Positions 31,746 through 44,262 of a stretch of 64,000 bases of DNA are shown piece by piece. The notes beneath the pieces are model-generated. The model did no database searches, was not told where the DNA came from, and worked only from the letters and a program-made list of their open reading frames with translations. Position numbers and translations under genes: made by a program. Within the stretch, counting starts at the first letter, position 1, and every line of letters begins with the position of its first letter. Origin of the DNA: Bemisia tabaci (Eukaryota; Arthropoda; Insecta; Hemiptera; Aleyrodidae). The stretch is taken from positions 35,332,517-35,396,516 of the forward strand of contig NC_092801.1 of assembly GCF_918797505.1 (NCBI RefSeq), read 5' to 3'.

Positions 31746-32253
31746 AATGGAGATGTTTCATGCGTAAGGAATTTGCGATTTGACTGATGATTCTTATGTA
31801 AAAGTTCGCGAGAAACACGATGGTGCCACTGGTTTTCTCTGAAATCAACTCCCTAAGCTCAAAAAAAGCTCTCAAGTTGAGGCCAAAATGGGGGGAATAC
31901 CCCACGCTATCCTGAGAGTCCACCTCTACATCAAGACAATCTCTCCATGCAAAGATAGGGAGCAAATACATTAGTAGGGTTGCCGTGTTTTCTGTATTGG
32001 AGTCCCCAAAAAAAGTGGCAGCCTTGTCAATGTATTTGCTCCCTATCTTTGCATGGAGAGTTTGTCTTAATGTAGAGGTAGACTCTCAGGATAGCGTGGG
32101 ATATCCCCTCCATTTTGGCCTCAACTTGAGAGCTTTTTTGAGCTTGGGAGTTAATCTTAGAGAAAACCAGTGGCATCATCGTGTTTCTCGCGAATTTTTG
32201 TATGAGAATCAACAGTCAAATCGCAAATTCCTCACACATGCAACATCTCCATT
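31746..32253. mobile_element. Family F long foldback, copy 3
   Basis: AATGGAGATGTTTCATGCG at the left, CACACATGCAACATCTCCATT at the right. The loop has the opposite orientation to copies 1, 2 and 4 (GCCGTGTTTTCTGTATTGG). Confidence 0.82.
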
Positions 32254-32424
32254 GTGAATATTTTCCCCCAACATTTTTAGATACTTTTGCACGCAATTTA
32301 ATCCTAAGTATCTGGAAATTTCAAAGGAAAAATTGCATGAGTGTCGTTAAAACTACAAGCTTTATCGAAGGAAATTTTGCAACTCTCGAATGTTCATACG
32401 GCGTATTTCCTTAACCCGGCAGTT
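32254..32424. mobile_element. Family E right part
   Basis: GTGAATATTTTCCCCC through CATACGGCGTATTTCC. As at 9941, E follows F directly and its left half is absent. Confidence 0.65.
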
Positions 32425-33114
32425 CATTCCGCTTACGTTGCCACTCAAGGTTTGAAAATAGGTGATTTCCCAAGTGACGGGGAGGTTTAAAAAATAGACC
32501 CTAAGACCTGGTCATTCTTTCATGTCTTTGAGTGAAAAGAAAGGTCGAGAGAATGACTTAATACGGGCCGCTCAAGTATTGCATAACGCACTTAGGGAGG
32601 AAAGGGGGTTCGAACCAGCGTTACAATGATTTACACGGGGGAGGGGAGGGGGGGGGTCAAGCTAAAGTTTCGGTCAGTTTCCTTTTAAAAAATTGAAACA
32701 TTATCATAGATTGAAATATGATTTGCTAATTTGAAACGCTGTAATGGAGAACCGTCAAACTTTAGTCATCGGTATGGATCTCTACAAGTGTTGATTTGCT
32801 GAAGAAAAATTGAATACGGATAAAAACCAAAGAATACCTCAAAAAAAGAGAGAAAGAAAAAAAAATTAAATTAAATGGGCCGACGCACAGTGTTTCTTTG
32901 ATATAGTAATCTATCTCTATAGCAAGCACTCAACTGACCGATGTTCTCGCTACAGAAAGGTTCTCATTATAACGATAGTCGATCAGAAAATAGACGAACT
33001 TAGATAATAATGACATAATAGACTTGGGTACCACTCAGGAGTGGACAATCTCTGAGCCCGAAGGATTGTAGGCTCGCGGTGTGCACTGGTTAGAGATGAT
33101 GTTCACCACAGAAC
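32425..33114. other. Single-copy DNA plus repeat AB
   Basis: Repeat AB (CGGGCCGCTCAAGTATTGC, ATAACGCACTTAGGG) at about 32565-32680 with a G-rich run. Otherwise nothing recognised. Confidence 0.4.
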
Positions 33115-33661
33115 TGCTTTCTTCAATTTTTTCGGACAATTTCGTACGCAATTTAATCTAAAATAACTGAAAATTTCAAGGAAAAATACGCATAATTTTC
33201 TTCAAAATACATGTTTTATTCGGGGCATTTGGCAACTGTTCATGCGGCGTTTTTCCTTGACACGGCAGCACAGATCAATGAGTTCGGAATCACCTTATAT
33301 CGATCAAACCCAAGTGATACGACTATTTAAACTCGGGGGATATGCGGTATTGCCTACACGATCATTTGAAGGAGTTTTTGTCGTGTGCAGAACCGTAAGT
33401 ATCTAATGCTGCCGTGCTAAGGAAGAACGCCGTATGAACCTTCAGACGTTGCCAAGTTTCCCTCGATAAAACACGACTTTTCAGGGAAATCTGTGAATAT
33501 TTTTATCCAATTTTTTAGGGGATTTTAATTGCAATCAGATTTAAATTATCTGAAAATTTTAAGAGAAAATATTCATAACTTTCCTTAAAAATTAAGATTT
33601 TATTGGAGGAATTTTGGCAACTCTCGAATGTTCATACGGCGTTCTTCCTTAGCACGGCAGA
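33115..33661. mobile_element. E-N-E composite repeat, copy 3 (inverted)
   Basis: E right part 33115-33267, N in reverse 33268-33409, complete E 33410-33661. The edges of N coincide with those in copies 1 and 2. Confidence 0.68.
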
Positions 33662-33739
33662 GTAGGTGCAAGGTCCTGCGCGGCAGTCCGGCACCGAATT
33701 TTCATTGATTAACGTCCACCCCGACCCCGAAGTGAACGC

Positions 33740-33870
33740 GCAATGCGTGGAGTAATCCTGCAGTCTTGCAGGCGCTAATGTGCATCCGAGTCTCGCGCTG
33801 ACCGCATCGTGTTTGGCGCAATGCGTGAGGTATTCCTTTCGTCTTGTAGGCGCCAACCCGCGATCCACAC
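33740..33870. repeat. Hairpin family J, diverged copy
   Basis: GCAATGCGTGGAGTAATCCTG, CTTGCAGGCGCTAATG, then a second half GCAATGCGTGAGGTATTCC, CTTGTAGGCGCCAAC. Here the two halves are in direct order, not inverted. Confidence 0.45.
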
Positions 33871-33944
33871 TGTTACTCTGACCGTGCTGTGTTTGCGCGA
33901 TTAGTTGATCTCAGCGTTTTTCAACTTGTTACTACCATTAAGGT

Positions 33945-34475
33945 TTTTTACAAAGATTACTAAGGACTCCAGATACCGCATTGGAATAAAAAACGGCCCC
34001 CTAGTCCCCTGCAGCTCCAGGGTAGGCAACCTGTTTAGCGGTATGCCATACTTCGAGCTAACGAATATACTGTTTGCCTGTTTGCCGTGTGTTTGACCGG
34101 TTTCGCCGTGCTGTGCTAAGTTTGGTTAAAGATTCACTGTATTAAATTTTCTTATGTTTTAAATCGTTAAAAAATGCCGAAGAAAAAAAAATTAATGCAA
34201 ATATCTCTGCTCAATTTTCTGAGTCTATTTACCATGACTAGTGACTAAAATGAACAATTTTCGCAATTTGCCGTTTATAATCTGCACATTCGAAGTGCAA
34301 TTTCCCATGCACTTCCATTACAGGTGGGCTAAAGTATGGCATACCGCTACACAGGTTGCCTACCCTGGCGCTGCAGGCGACTGGGGGGGGGGCCGCTTCT
34401 TTCCTACAGCAAGTATACGGCGTGCGGTATCTGGAGTCCTTCGTAATCTTTGGTTTTTTACACGCTCTCCATAGC
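33945..34475. mobile_element. Foldback with widely spaced arms
   Basis: Left arm 33945-34055 (TTTTTTACAAAGATTACTAAGG, CTCCAGATACCGC, CAGGGTAGGCAACCTGT) and its complement at 34340-34470 (GGTTGCCTACCCTGG, GCGGTATCTGGAGTCC). About 290 bp of AT-rich DNA lie between. Noncoding. Confidence 0.55.
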
Positions 34476-34525
34476 TTCAAATGAGTAAATATCGATAATC
34501 GATCATTCACGCTTCACGACTGTTT
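34465..34525. repeat. Family I half copy
   Basis: CCATAGCTTCAAATGAG...ATCGATAATCGATCATTCACGC, matching the right half of the copy at 37920. Confidence 0.5.
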
Positions 34526-35897
34526 GATCCATGAGCCAGGTAGAAGGCCTCTCGTTACAAAGAGAGTTGCTCCTTACCACGCTCCTTACATTGGAAGGAA
34601 TTATACGTATTTAATGTAGTAAGTTCAAGGGACCAACCGATTTCCTTGCTTCAGAGGGATTCTCGTAATAACGATAGGCGTTTTAGAAAACTGTATTTCA
34701 AAATGGCTTAACTGGAGTTCGGTAAACTTTTGCCGTGATGTGCTGATAAAATGCAGAATTTTTTACAAAGGAACCAAGAAAATCGGAACGCTACCAGAAA
34801 TATACTTTCGTATTTTGCAAGAAAATTTACGATTTGACAAGATCCGAGGATAAACCTTTTTAATTCAAAGCTGCTACCCATTGAAAACTTTCAGAAATGC
34901 ATGTTTTAAAAGATTTATGTGCTTTGTAGAAATGCAGTTTTTAACAGTGAAATATTCTCACTAGTAAGTATGAATCTTCAAAAAATTTATAATTTCGTAA
35001 ATTCTGCATAACTTTTGTTGATTTTAGTAAGTTTGTTGCTAATTTGATTTTTACACTGAGTAAATCTATCTTCTTAACTCAGATATACCTATTATTGTTT
35101 GCATTAGTAGTAGCTAGTATAACTTCCTTTTAGATTTAGTCATATCAGTTCTTCTTAACAGTTATTCTATCTTCATTTTCCTGTCAGCCCTTCTTCCTAT
35201 TGAATATAATATCTGATTTCATGAAAAACCCAAAATTTTAGAAGAATTTCTAATTTTGCATTTTAATGATATAAGAGATATACGTAGAGGACAAAATAAA
35301 ATGTCGGAAAAGTATGTTTTGATGCAGATACCAAATGCGGTCATAAAACGTTTTACTTGACCTTAGTCGAAGAAATCCTGAAACTAAGACAAATTATCAA
35401 TCATTAAGTTTTGGTAAATTGAGTATGTAAAACTTGACAACTCGCACTTTTTTTCCAAAGAAATGATGCTTGGAGATTGCTACTATCTAAGTAACTTTTT
35501 ACGCCCGGGAAAACTAAAGAGAGAGAATATATTTTGATTTTTGTTTTGTTTTGTGTTTTTGTCGTGATATGAATCCAATCCGTTACTCCTCCAATTTGTT
35601 GTAGAGATAAGAGGATATGATCATTTAGTGCACAAACCTAGGTCCATAGAGTAGTTCTTTGAGATAACCTTAAGTGAATCATTTAGTTTATGATTCATGA
35701 AATTGCCAAAGCTCCGGTTTAGTCTCTAATTCGCATAACTGCACACCATTTTAATAGAAGGAACAACGCCGAATCTAAATTCAAACACTGCCCCATTTTC
35801 CAAAAAAACAAGACATTTCTGAAAGACTTGTGAATTTATTTCTTTAAAAGTTTCGAAGACTTTTATTTGAAATTTTTCCTATAGTTTAATCGAGAAT
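34526..35897. other. Single-copy AT-rich DNA
   Basis: The longest stretch free of foldbacks in the middle of the window. No ORF of note, RNA gene or tandem repeat. Confidence 0.45.
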
Positions 35898-36406
35898 GGA
35901 CCACTGGACAAGGTGCGAAGTTAAGCATTCTAAAACATGTTTCCTGACCAACATTTCACTTAAAACACGATTTGCACCACAAAAATTACCGAGTTGAACT
36001 CATAACTAAGATACGAAACACAATAGTCTACGTGAGTCGAATCGCACAAGAAACTGTACCATGACAATTTCTGCGATATGAAAATCTGGCAACCTCAATC
36101 TTGACGCCTCGGCTCAGCTATACAAAATTGTTTACTCTTTGAACAATAAAGAGTGGGAAAGGAACAATGCTCGATTGAGAATCCTGCCAAAACTAAGATG
36201 AGGCGCAATTTTACTCACGTAGAGAATTGCGTTTCTTGTGAGCGCGGCAATTCAAAATTCCTGTAATCAATGTAACGTAAAAAACTTAATATTTTAGTTA
36301 GGAGTTGATTTCAGTAATTTTCGATGCAAGAATCATGTTCTGCGTGAGATTCCAGTTAAGAAATATGTATCAGAGTGCTTAAATTCGTACCTTGTCTAGT
36401 GGTCCA
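35898..36406. mobile_element. Family K foldback, copy 1
   Basis: TGGACCACTGGACAAGGTGC at the left, ACCTTGTCTAGTGGTCCA at the right. Arms include ACATGTTTCCTGACCAAC. The middle carries AAAATCTGGCAACCTCAATC. Other copies at 39387, 55422 and 56968. Confidence 0.75.
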
Positions 36407-37404
36407 TTTTAAGGACATATATTCATAACCCCCCCCCCCCCAAAAAAAAAAAAAACAATAAAACCATTATCCACATTTTATAGGAAGAAGTTTGGCAATA
36501 TTTGGATGATAATGCGGTGTCTCCTCTCAGCAACGGTCAGGTTTAGCCGAGCGGATCTACCTGCATACAACGTTAAATAACGTTAATAAAAGTCGTGTGA
36601 TGCATCATAACGGGTTGTACGCACTCGCGTTATTTTAAAAATCTTCTTTGATTGGAGCTGTAGATCCGCTATGTCCAAATACTTTCAACTGTCTGTTACT
36701 AAACAACCGCGAACAACCATGAACTGATATTTCACTTTAGTATTACCTGAACACTTAGATAAGAATAATTCAAGGTTTTTTCAATGGAAAGACATTCATG
36801 CGAATTAGAAACTAGATCTCAAATTAGTCTCGAATCATCCAAGGTATAGTGGAGCTAAACTGGTCTGTGTTTTAAGTACGACAAGTTAACGGAATTTTTT
36901 TCGTTTGTGCAGGGGCTGGCCAAAATTGAGTCTCTGTAGAATGAGCATTTACTCTTTACCGACAATTTATTTTGTAAGTACTCTTCTGTATATTTTTCCG
37001 TGTAGTAGTTTCCCGTTAGTTTCAGTTGCGAATAAAACTGAGAATGAAGAGAAAAATTATTGCCAAATCTGAAAATATATGTATAGGGGAATAGTTTGGT
37101 CTTACATGAACCGGCATGAAAAGTCTATCATATCACCGGCAGAAAATGTTGCGTCCTAAATGTTTAGCGTATGTTCCAAAAAAAAACCGCAATATTCAAA
37201 TTTATAATCAAAATGAAACGTTTTATTTGCTTTTGACATGCTCCTTTCTCTCTTCATCCAAAAACCATCTGTGAATTTTCAAGAGGTTTATGTGTAAGCC
37301 ACTCTTTTCTTCCCATGAATTTCAAGTTTCACATTAACGAGCTTTTCAATTTCAGAATGACGTCATCCTTTCAGGCCGCTCTGGCCTCGGAGGAATCACA
37401 ACTA
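36407..37404. other. Single-copy AT-rich DNA
   Basis: C then A homopolymers at about 36428-36455. No gene recognised. Confidence 0.4.
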
Positions 37405-37680
37405 TCCAGCGGTTTGAAGGTTGAAATCGGTAGACAAAGCGATAGACAAAGAAGACAAAAAGGATATGGGGGGATCCTGCCGGTGTGAGCGGGTTGATGC
37501 AATGGACAAAGGAGGTAGGTAATAGACTAAATTACATCAACCCATGGGAGACCCTATCGTTCCATCATTCCCTCCCTTAGTCTATAAAAGCCACTCATTT
37601 CAACCAATAAGACCGCGTTGACTCCTTACGTCTTCTTTCTTTTTAGCTTTGTCAGTCGATTTCAACAATCGACCGGCATT
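37405..37680. mobile_element. Family A foldback, copy 3
   Basis: AGGTTGAAATCGGTAGACAAAG at the left and CTTTGTCAGTCGATTTCAAC at the right. The core is inverted relative to copies 1, 2 and 4. Confidence 0.6.
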
Positions 37681-37919
37681 ATCCATAGGTAAACTTGAAT
37701 CGGATCTAAAGTATTTCTCTACTTCTTCAAAGGTTTTTCGATAACATTTTCGATGCATCCAAAGAGATGAGCATTAAAATGCAAATTAACTCTGGATGAG
37801 AACGGGCATGTTAATTGGTCAAATATATCATTTTTGAACTTTTTCCGCCAAGAGGAGAGTCTAGCCAATGCCACTGTCAGTGTAACCCGTGGTGTGCCGC
37901 CGTTGGGCTCTAAACCTGG

Positions 37920-38085
37920 CGTAGCGTGTTTTGCGATAAATCGATTGATCTGCCATTTAAACCTATGGAAAAGGATCGATAATCAGGGTATTCGCAGCGA
38001 ACACGTAAATAATCGATACTTTATCATAGCTTCAAATAAGGAAATATCGATAATCGATCATTCACGCTCCGCCGAAACCAGATCG
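37920..38085. mobile_element. Family I foldback, diverged
   Basis: GTAGCGTGTTTTGCGATAAATC, CCATTTAAACCTATGGAAAAG, GGTATTCGCAGCGAACAC, then ATCATAGCTTCAAATAAGG. Termini degraded, no duplication visible. Confidence 0.6.
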
Positions 38086-38204
38086 ATATGGGCCGTTTTT
38101 GGGCCTTTCCTAGCTGAATTTCCTCAACTCTACGATTTTTTGCTCATTAAAGATTTATATTTTAGGAAATGCATAATTATAATATTTCCGAACTTTTTTC
38201 GGGT

Positions 38205-38475
38205 CAGTAACTGCTGGCTGATTGTTGAAATTTATAGACAAAGCGATAGATATAAGGAGTACGGAGCGATTCTATTGGTTGAAATGAGTGGTTCTTATAG
38301 ACTAAGGAACAAAATGATGGACTTACTAAAGGATCTTTCGTGGGTTGCCGTTAGTTAATCTATTACCTATCTCCTTCATCCATTGTAACCACCCGCTTCC
38401 ACCAATAGGATCCCTCCATATCATGTTTGTCTTCTTTGTCTATTAATTTCAACCATCAGCCCGCTGGCTTCAATA
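38205..38475. mobile_element. Family A foldback, copy 4
   Basis: CTGCTGGCTGATTGTTGAAA at the left, TTTCAACCATCAGCCCGC at the right, with GACTAAGGAACAAAATGATGG inside. Confidence 0.65.
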
Positions 38476-38583
38476 GTACTTTACACGGATATGATGGCCG
38501 AATTGGCCAAAAAGCGGTTTTTTGGCATTCAACCGCAAACTCGCGCTACCTGTTATAGTATAGTCGGCCTTCAGATTCATATT

Positions 38584-38836
38584 CTGCCGTGCTATAAGGA
38601 AAAACGCCGTATGAACATTCAGATGTTGCCATATTTAGTTCAATAAAAGTCAAATTAACCGGGAAAGTTGTGAATATTTTTTTCAAATTTTTCTGGCAAG
38701 TTTGTTTGCGATTTAATCTGAAGTCCCTGAAATTTTCGAGGAAAACTATGGAAAACTTTCTCACAAAAACATGTTCTATTCGAGGGAATTTGGCAACTCT
38801 CGAATGCTCATACGGCGTTTTTCCTTAGAGCGGCAG
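38584..38836. mobile_element. Family E MITE
   Basis: CTGCCGTGCTATAAGGAAAAACG at the left, CATACGGCGTTTTTCC at the right. Confidence 0.75.
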
Positions 38837-39386
38837 TATTGAGGCCAGTATTTAGATCTGGAAATGACCAAATCATGATGCATTCCCGTAAATTATGGAC
38901 CTTCAATGAGAAAAAACCTCAGTGTCGAGGAAATTCTGGCTGAGCCCAACAGAATTTACCCTTTCGATATGTAACACATGACGCGGTTTTCACGAATCCG
39001 CGAATTTTCAAAGTGCGAAACCACGTAACCTCGCCTCGGTGTTTCCAAATTTCCGCTCCTATTTCATTTTATCGGAGAGAAACAAGCCAACTATATAACT
39101 TAAAAAATTTATACGGAATATTCTGCTAGAAAAGAAGACAAATCAAGGGAGTTTTCAGGATTTTAATTTTACTAGTTTTCCTGAGAAAAAAATATGGTAT
39201 GTAAGGAAGTCTGCAACGTTGCGAGCGGAGATACGTGGTTCCGCACTTCAAGAACTACACTCCAATAATTATTTTTTTTTTTTAGATAATACAGGTTGGT
39301 TACATTATGTTAGGCCAAAAATCACCCAAGAGTATTTGTACAGCATTCAATGATCACTTTCAGTGATTAAAAATTAAAAATTTAAA
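38837..39386. other. No recognised feature
   Basis: Single-copy AT-rich DNA. Confidence 0.35.
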
Positions 39387-39935
39387 TGGACCACCAGATA
39401 AGGTACGAATTTCAGCATTCTGATACATGCTTCTTAACCAAAATTTTACGTAAAACACGATGCACACAACAAAAATGACCGAAATTGACTCCTTACGAAG
39501 ACATTTAATGATTCTTGATGCGTGAATTCAAACCACCCGCTCATGAAAACTCAATACTCTGCGTGATTCACATCGCGCGCTAAACGTTATCATGACAGTC
39601 ATTGCGATATAAAAATCTGGCAACCTCAATCTTGACGCTTTGGCTCAGTTATAGCAAATTGCTAATAGTTTTAACAACACATGGTGGGAAATGAACATTG
39701 TTCGATTGAGAAGCTTACTGAAACCGTTGTAGTGGGCGATTTGACTCACGTAGAGCTTCGAGTTTCTTGTGAGCGGGCAGTTCAAATTCCTCGTAACCAA
39801 TGTGAAATAAAAAGTTAATATTTTCGTTGGGAATTGGTTTCAGTAATTTTCGTTGTGTGAATCGTGTTTTACGTGAAATTCTGGTTAAGAAACATGTATC
39901 AGATTGCTTAAATTCGTACCTTGTCTAGTGGTCCA
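39387..39935. mobile_element. Family K foldback, copy 2
   Basis: TGGACCACCAGATAAGGTACG at the left, TACCTTGTCTAGTGGTCCA at the right. Confidence 0.75.
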
Positions 39936-39960
39936 TTGCCCAGTAAAATGTGGCAATGGC

Positions 39961-40394
39961 TAGAGTACCTTTATAGACAGAGTATGGCCATTTTTGTTCC
40001 GGTTTTTCATTGGTCGCGAGCGAATAGGCTGACACGATCCTCTTAGGGCCGTAAATAAACAAACAAGATGGCTGTTATCAGCAAGCAAGATTGAGGTTAT
40101 GCACATCATACATCCTCCTGTGATAAACGTGAAAGGCGACTTAACAATGTTTTCGTGTTTTTTCCGTATGTGTTATTCGTAAATATGCTAGTTTAAATTG
40201 TTACTGCCGTATAATTGAAATTTTTGTCTTTATCTTCTTATCGATGTTACGGTGAGCCGCCATCTTGTTTGTTTATTTACGGCCGTTTTATTTACTCATG
40301 AAGCCTAAAAACTCGTTGACCAATCAAAAAGCGGAACAGTTTTCCTGTAGTAAAAAGATACGAATGGCCATACTCTGTCCATAAAGGTACTCTA
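39961..40394. mobile_element. Family S foldback, related to R
   Basis: Ends TAGAGTACCTTTATAGACAG and its complement. TAGAGT(A/C)CCTTTATA is shared with family R. Inner arms contain GGCCGTAAATAAACAAACAAG and its complement. The flanks do not show a clean 8-bp duplication. Confidence 0.72.
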
Positions 40395-40732
40395 GCTGAT
40401 GTGCCTTGGTTCCTTCCTGCTAGACGCGGTCTAAATATTCGCATTTATCGCATAATCTGGCAACCTTGGTGGAGGATCTCTCGGCTCGGTGCTCGGCCGT
40501 AGAAGTGACACATCTCGAAGATAATTGATTTGAAATGATGAATAATTCAAACCTTCCCGCTCGACTTTGACAAACCCCTCGGACCGAGACGTCGGCATTG
40601 TCTCCATCGTTTTCGGCCCCGCGAATCCCGCGATTAGATTTAGGGTGCGACGTTTAGTCGTGAACCCTGCCTCACAGCCGCTGCGATGGGTCAATTGCGC
40701 TAGAGTATCTTCACAAGGATAGTATAGCTACA
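40395..40732. other. No recognised feature
   Basis: GC-richer single-copy DNA. An 87-codon minus-strand frame has no recognisable domain. Confidence 0.35.
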
Positions 40733-40984
40733 CTGCCGCGCTAAGGAAGAACGCCGTATGAGCCTTCAGACGTTGCCAAATTTCCTCCGATAAGAACCGG
40801 AATCACTGGAAAAATTTTGAACTTTATTTTCCAAAATTTTCAGAGAGTTTTGTACGCAATTTAATCTAAAATATCTGAAAATTTCAAGGAAAAATATGCA
40901 TAAATGTTGTCAAATATACATGTTTTATCGAGGGAAATTTGGCAACTCTCGAATGTTCATACGGCGTTCTTCCTTAGCACGGCA
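40733..40984. mobile_element. Family E MITE, full length
   Basis: CTGCCGCGCTAAGGAAGAACG to CTTCCTTAGCACGGCAG, about 252 bp, both ends intact. Confidence 0.8.
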
Positions 40985-40987
40985 GTA

Positions 40988-41650
40988 CTCTGCCGTAATA
41001 GTGAAGTGAGCAGTAAGTGTCAAATTTTCGAAATCGAGTTTCCTTCAAAATTCGTCTGATCTCTTTTAGATGAAATCACTGAAAAAGCTAAAACAACAAA
41101 ATGTATCTTAATTTTATCAAAACGATACATATGAGAAGGCGAGAAGTGCCCAAAAAATGACGTAGTTTTCGAAATCCAGTTTCCTTCAAAATTCTTCTAA
41201 TACTCTTTTAGGTGAAATCACTGAAATAGCTAAAACGGTTCGGTTCATTTCCTTGATACGACTATTTTAACTCCTGTGTGTTGCACAGTATCAAGCGAGA
41301 TTGAAGGCGTTTTTCCCTCCTAGTGCACTAAACGCAAAGAGGCAACGCCGCGCTGAAGCGACGAGACGACACATCGGTAAATGGAGTCCTACGTTAAGTT
41401 ATTCGTTTTCTCTCAATTAAATTTGAGATATTTTTGTGACTTCTCGACTGAATTCTGACGATTCAAAATTTCTGCCGTGGTAGCGAAGAGAGCGGTAAGT
41501 GTCAAATTATCGAAATCGAGTTTCCTTCGAAATTCGTCTGATCTCTTTTAGATGAAATCACTGAAAAAGCTAAAACAACAAAATTTATCTTAATTTAATC
41601 AAAACGACGCATATGAGAAAGCGGTAAGTGCGCAAAAAATAACGTAGTTT
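40988..41650 (+). repeat. Direct repeats (three related units)
   Basis: GAAATCGAGTTTCCTTC...TCTTTTAGATGAAATCACTGAAAAAGC occurs at about 41028 and again at about 41510. A third, diverged unit begins at about 41168 (GAAATCCAGTTTCC). The first and third share CTGCCGTRRTAG starts. The unit in between is interrupted by a 65-bp module at 41252-41310. Confidence 0.65.
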
Positions 41651-41767
41651 CGAGCAAGACAGTAGTAATTGACATTATTCCTCCAGAGAGCGAATGAAAA
41701 CAGTGCTTTCTTATAAAAAAACCGCCCTCCTCTGCCCATGTCTAACCTGGAATTGTGTTGGTGTTAT

Positions 41768-42026
41768 TGTGGTTGTGTGGTTGTGTGGTTGTGTGGTTGT
41801 GTGGTTGTGTGGTTGTGTGGTTGTGTGGTTGTATGATTGTGTGATTGTGTGATTGTGTGATTGTGTGGTTGTGTGGTAGGGTGGTTGTGTGGTTGTGTGG
41901 TTGTGTGGTTGTGTGGTTGTGTGGTTGTGTGGTTGTGTGGTTGTGTGGTTGTGTGATTGTGTGATTGTGTGATTGTGTGGTTGTGTGGTAGGGTGGTTGT
42001 GTGGTTGTGTGGTTGTGTGGTTGTGT
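41768..42026. repeat. Octamer microsatellite (TGTGGTTG)n
   Basis: About 32 tandem octamers with the variants TGTGATTG and TGTGGTAGGG. The variant block GATTGTGTGATTGTG...GTGGTAGGG appears twice, so the array grew by a segmental step. The open frames through it are repeat artefacts. Confidence 0.92.
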
Positions 42027-43192
42027 CAGTTTTTGAGGTCTTTTTTTGAATTTTACATGTGCGCATCGTATTTTACGCGTCGTTTACCTTCAGAAAAATG
42101 TGGTTCCATGCAACTAAATTCAAGTCAAATTCAACCTTGAGATAGATTGGCTTTTTTTCTGAAGGTCTAGTGTAGATACATCTCGACTGTTTAATGAAGT
42201 CCGAGAGGGATTTTTCCTGTGGGTCATCAAAAAACGAGAAAAATCCTAATTCCGGCTGGGCGCGAAAATGGCATGAAGGCCGCTTTGACAGTTAATCAAC
42301 AGGAGTTAAAGAGTAGGGTCAACTTTGTCCCATTTAGGAGGTTCATATCTGTGTCAATCTTTGTTTTTTCCGTGTGGTGACACATTAATATTGCAACACC
42401 TTAAACAGGAAAAGAGCACACTATGAACAGAGTGTAAATATGTGTTATCAAGGATTCAGGGCAGGACTGAAATTAGAATTTTATCGCCATCACTGGATAG
42501 TGCGAAAAGGTCAAAATCATATTCACTCGCTACTCATTTGCTGAGAGCATGAGATATGGACGCCAAAGACAATGCTGCGGATCTTGAATAAAAAAAACTA
42601 TGATTCTCCTGGTCCACGTGTAATTTGCATGGAAGTTGCCGTTTAGTGCTCAGTTAAATAAGCCTTTCCACAAAGCACAATCACGAATGGAGGAATTTGA
42701 AGGGAAAAGTGTTAGAAAAAGAACGACTTGCATGAATATTCAACATTTTACACTTACGTTTTACGCGTTTACTAAAATGATAAGTTTACCCTCGTTTTGC
42801 GAAAAATCGACGGGCAGTGGAAAGAAACTGGCAACAAATTATGGCATCAGCTATAAAGTAAATATACGAATTACCCGTTATAATTCCAACCTTTCTGCTC
42901 ACGCATACCTGTTAATTAACAACATCGGTATCTCTCTCTTAGTCTATGCTCGGGGGTTTGAAGCATTGCACGCGAGATAGTTTCAATTCATCATTGTTTT
43001 AGTTCCTCGACCCGAGAGCTGCTACTTGATAATGATAAGACCGACGGCCGTTTGCTCTTATTGTGTTGGTTGCTGATACGAAGGCCTACGTAGGTAAAAT
43101 GTATTTGTTTATCTACATAATATTTTACCTCTGTAGTAGTTGCAGCCACGACAGCGCGATCTTTAAGGTGGAAGATTTCAGGTGCCACCTTA
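42027..43192. other. Single-copy AT-rich DNA
   Basis: A 114-codon plus-strand frame (42636-42980) has no recognisable domain. I do not call a gene. Confidence 0.4.
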
Positions 43193-43200
43193 TTAAGATG

Positions 43201-44262
43201 TAGAGTCCCCGTATACCCAGAGTTAAGACAACTCACTTTTGGTTAGGCTGAAAGTGGCCTAAAAAAAATCCAATGGGCCTGTTGCAAACTTTTGCTAGAG
43301 CAAAAATAAGAGTTGTTTCTTGTAGATAATGCCTCAAAAATCACGATGAGCGCATCGGCAAAGTCTGAAATGCACTCATAACTTCACAATCTGCGTAAGA
43401 AATTTGCGTTTTTTTAAGCTTCCCGCTTCAAAAACGGTACTGCGGCGTAGGTGAACATTTTGTTAGAGGAGTCGCTCCTCTATGTCGCTCCCACGATATT
43501 CATCATGGCCGACACTTGCGCGCAGTTTTGCGCGTAATTCGAGGAGAGTTCAAGGTCAATCAATGCGGGCGTGGAAAACATGAACGTTAAAACACGCCGA
43601 TTGTTATCTGGTCTAATCCAGTTCAGGTATTATCTCGTCCCATCACACGTGTTTTGGCGGATTGGCGTCGGCCATGATGAGTATTGCCGACGATGGAACG
43701 ACTCCTCTTACAAAATGTTCACCTGTGCCGTAGTATCGCTTTTGAAGCGGGAAGCTCAAAAAACCGCAAATTTCTTACGCAGACTGTGAAGTTATGAGTG
43801 CATTTCAGACTTTGCCGATGCGCTCATCGTGATTTTTAAGGCATTATCTATAAGAAACAACTCTTGGTTTTGCTCTAGCAAAAGTTTGCAACAGGCCCAT
43901 TCTGATTGGTTCTCGCTCATGGTGGCCGAAACAAGTGTACCAAGATGGCGGTACCTCGGATGTGAACAAGAATAATGAAAATATTACCTAAAATTGTGGT
44001 ATATCAAGAGTAAATTGTTATTTCCTTCGGTCCAAAATGAAAATAGATTAAGAAATTATTCACAAACCAATCTCATTTTCTTTTTAATTGATCAATTTGT
44101 TGATGTTGTTGTTTTTGTGTGACAGACATCGCAGGATTCCTGATCCTTATCCCTCAATATCGTTCGTTTGGTGCACTCGTTTCGGCCTCCATGGCCAGCC
44201 AAGGCCGGCTGCCAGTCAGCTGATAATCGAGTTGTCTTAACTCTGGGTATAATTGGACTCTA
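43201..44262. mobile_element. Family R hAT-like foldback, copy 2, containing Q, 8-bp duplication
   Basis: TAGAGTCCCCGTATACCCAG at the left, CTGGGTATAATTGGACTCTA at the right, flanked by TTAAGATG (43193-43200, 44263-44270). Element Q is nested at AAAATCCAAT/ATTCTGATTGG. Without Q the remainder aligns with copy 1 at 24568. Confidence 0.83.
43275..43898. mobile_element. Family Q foldback nested in R
   Basis: Ends GGGCCTGTTGCAAACTTTTG and complement, arms of about 200 bp (CACTCATAACTTCACAATC, CTTCCCGCTTCAAAAACGG). AT lies on both sides. The loop is about 250 bp and noncoding. Relatives form the tandem pair at 54835. Confidence 0.75.

Noticed and set aside
37834..38358. 174-codon plus-strand frame
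   Set aside because: Runs through a family I and a family A foldback in several phases of repeat DNA. No domain.
41764..42066. 100-codon minus-strand frame of TTQPHNH repeats
   Set aside because: Translation of an octamer microsatellite. There is no flanking gene structure.
42636..42980. 114-codon plus-strand frame
   Set aside because: No domain, no splice context, and composition like the surrounding AT-rich DNA.
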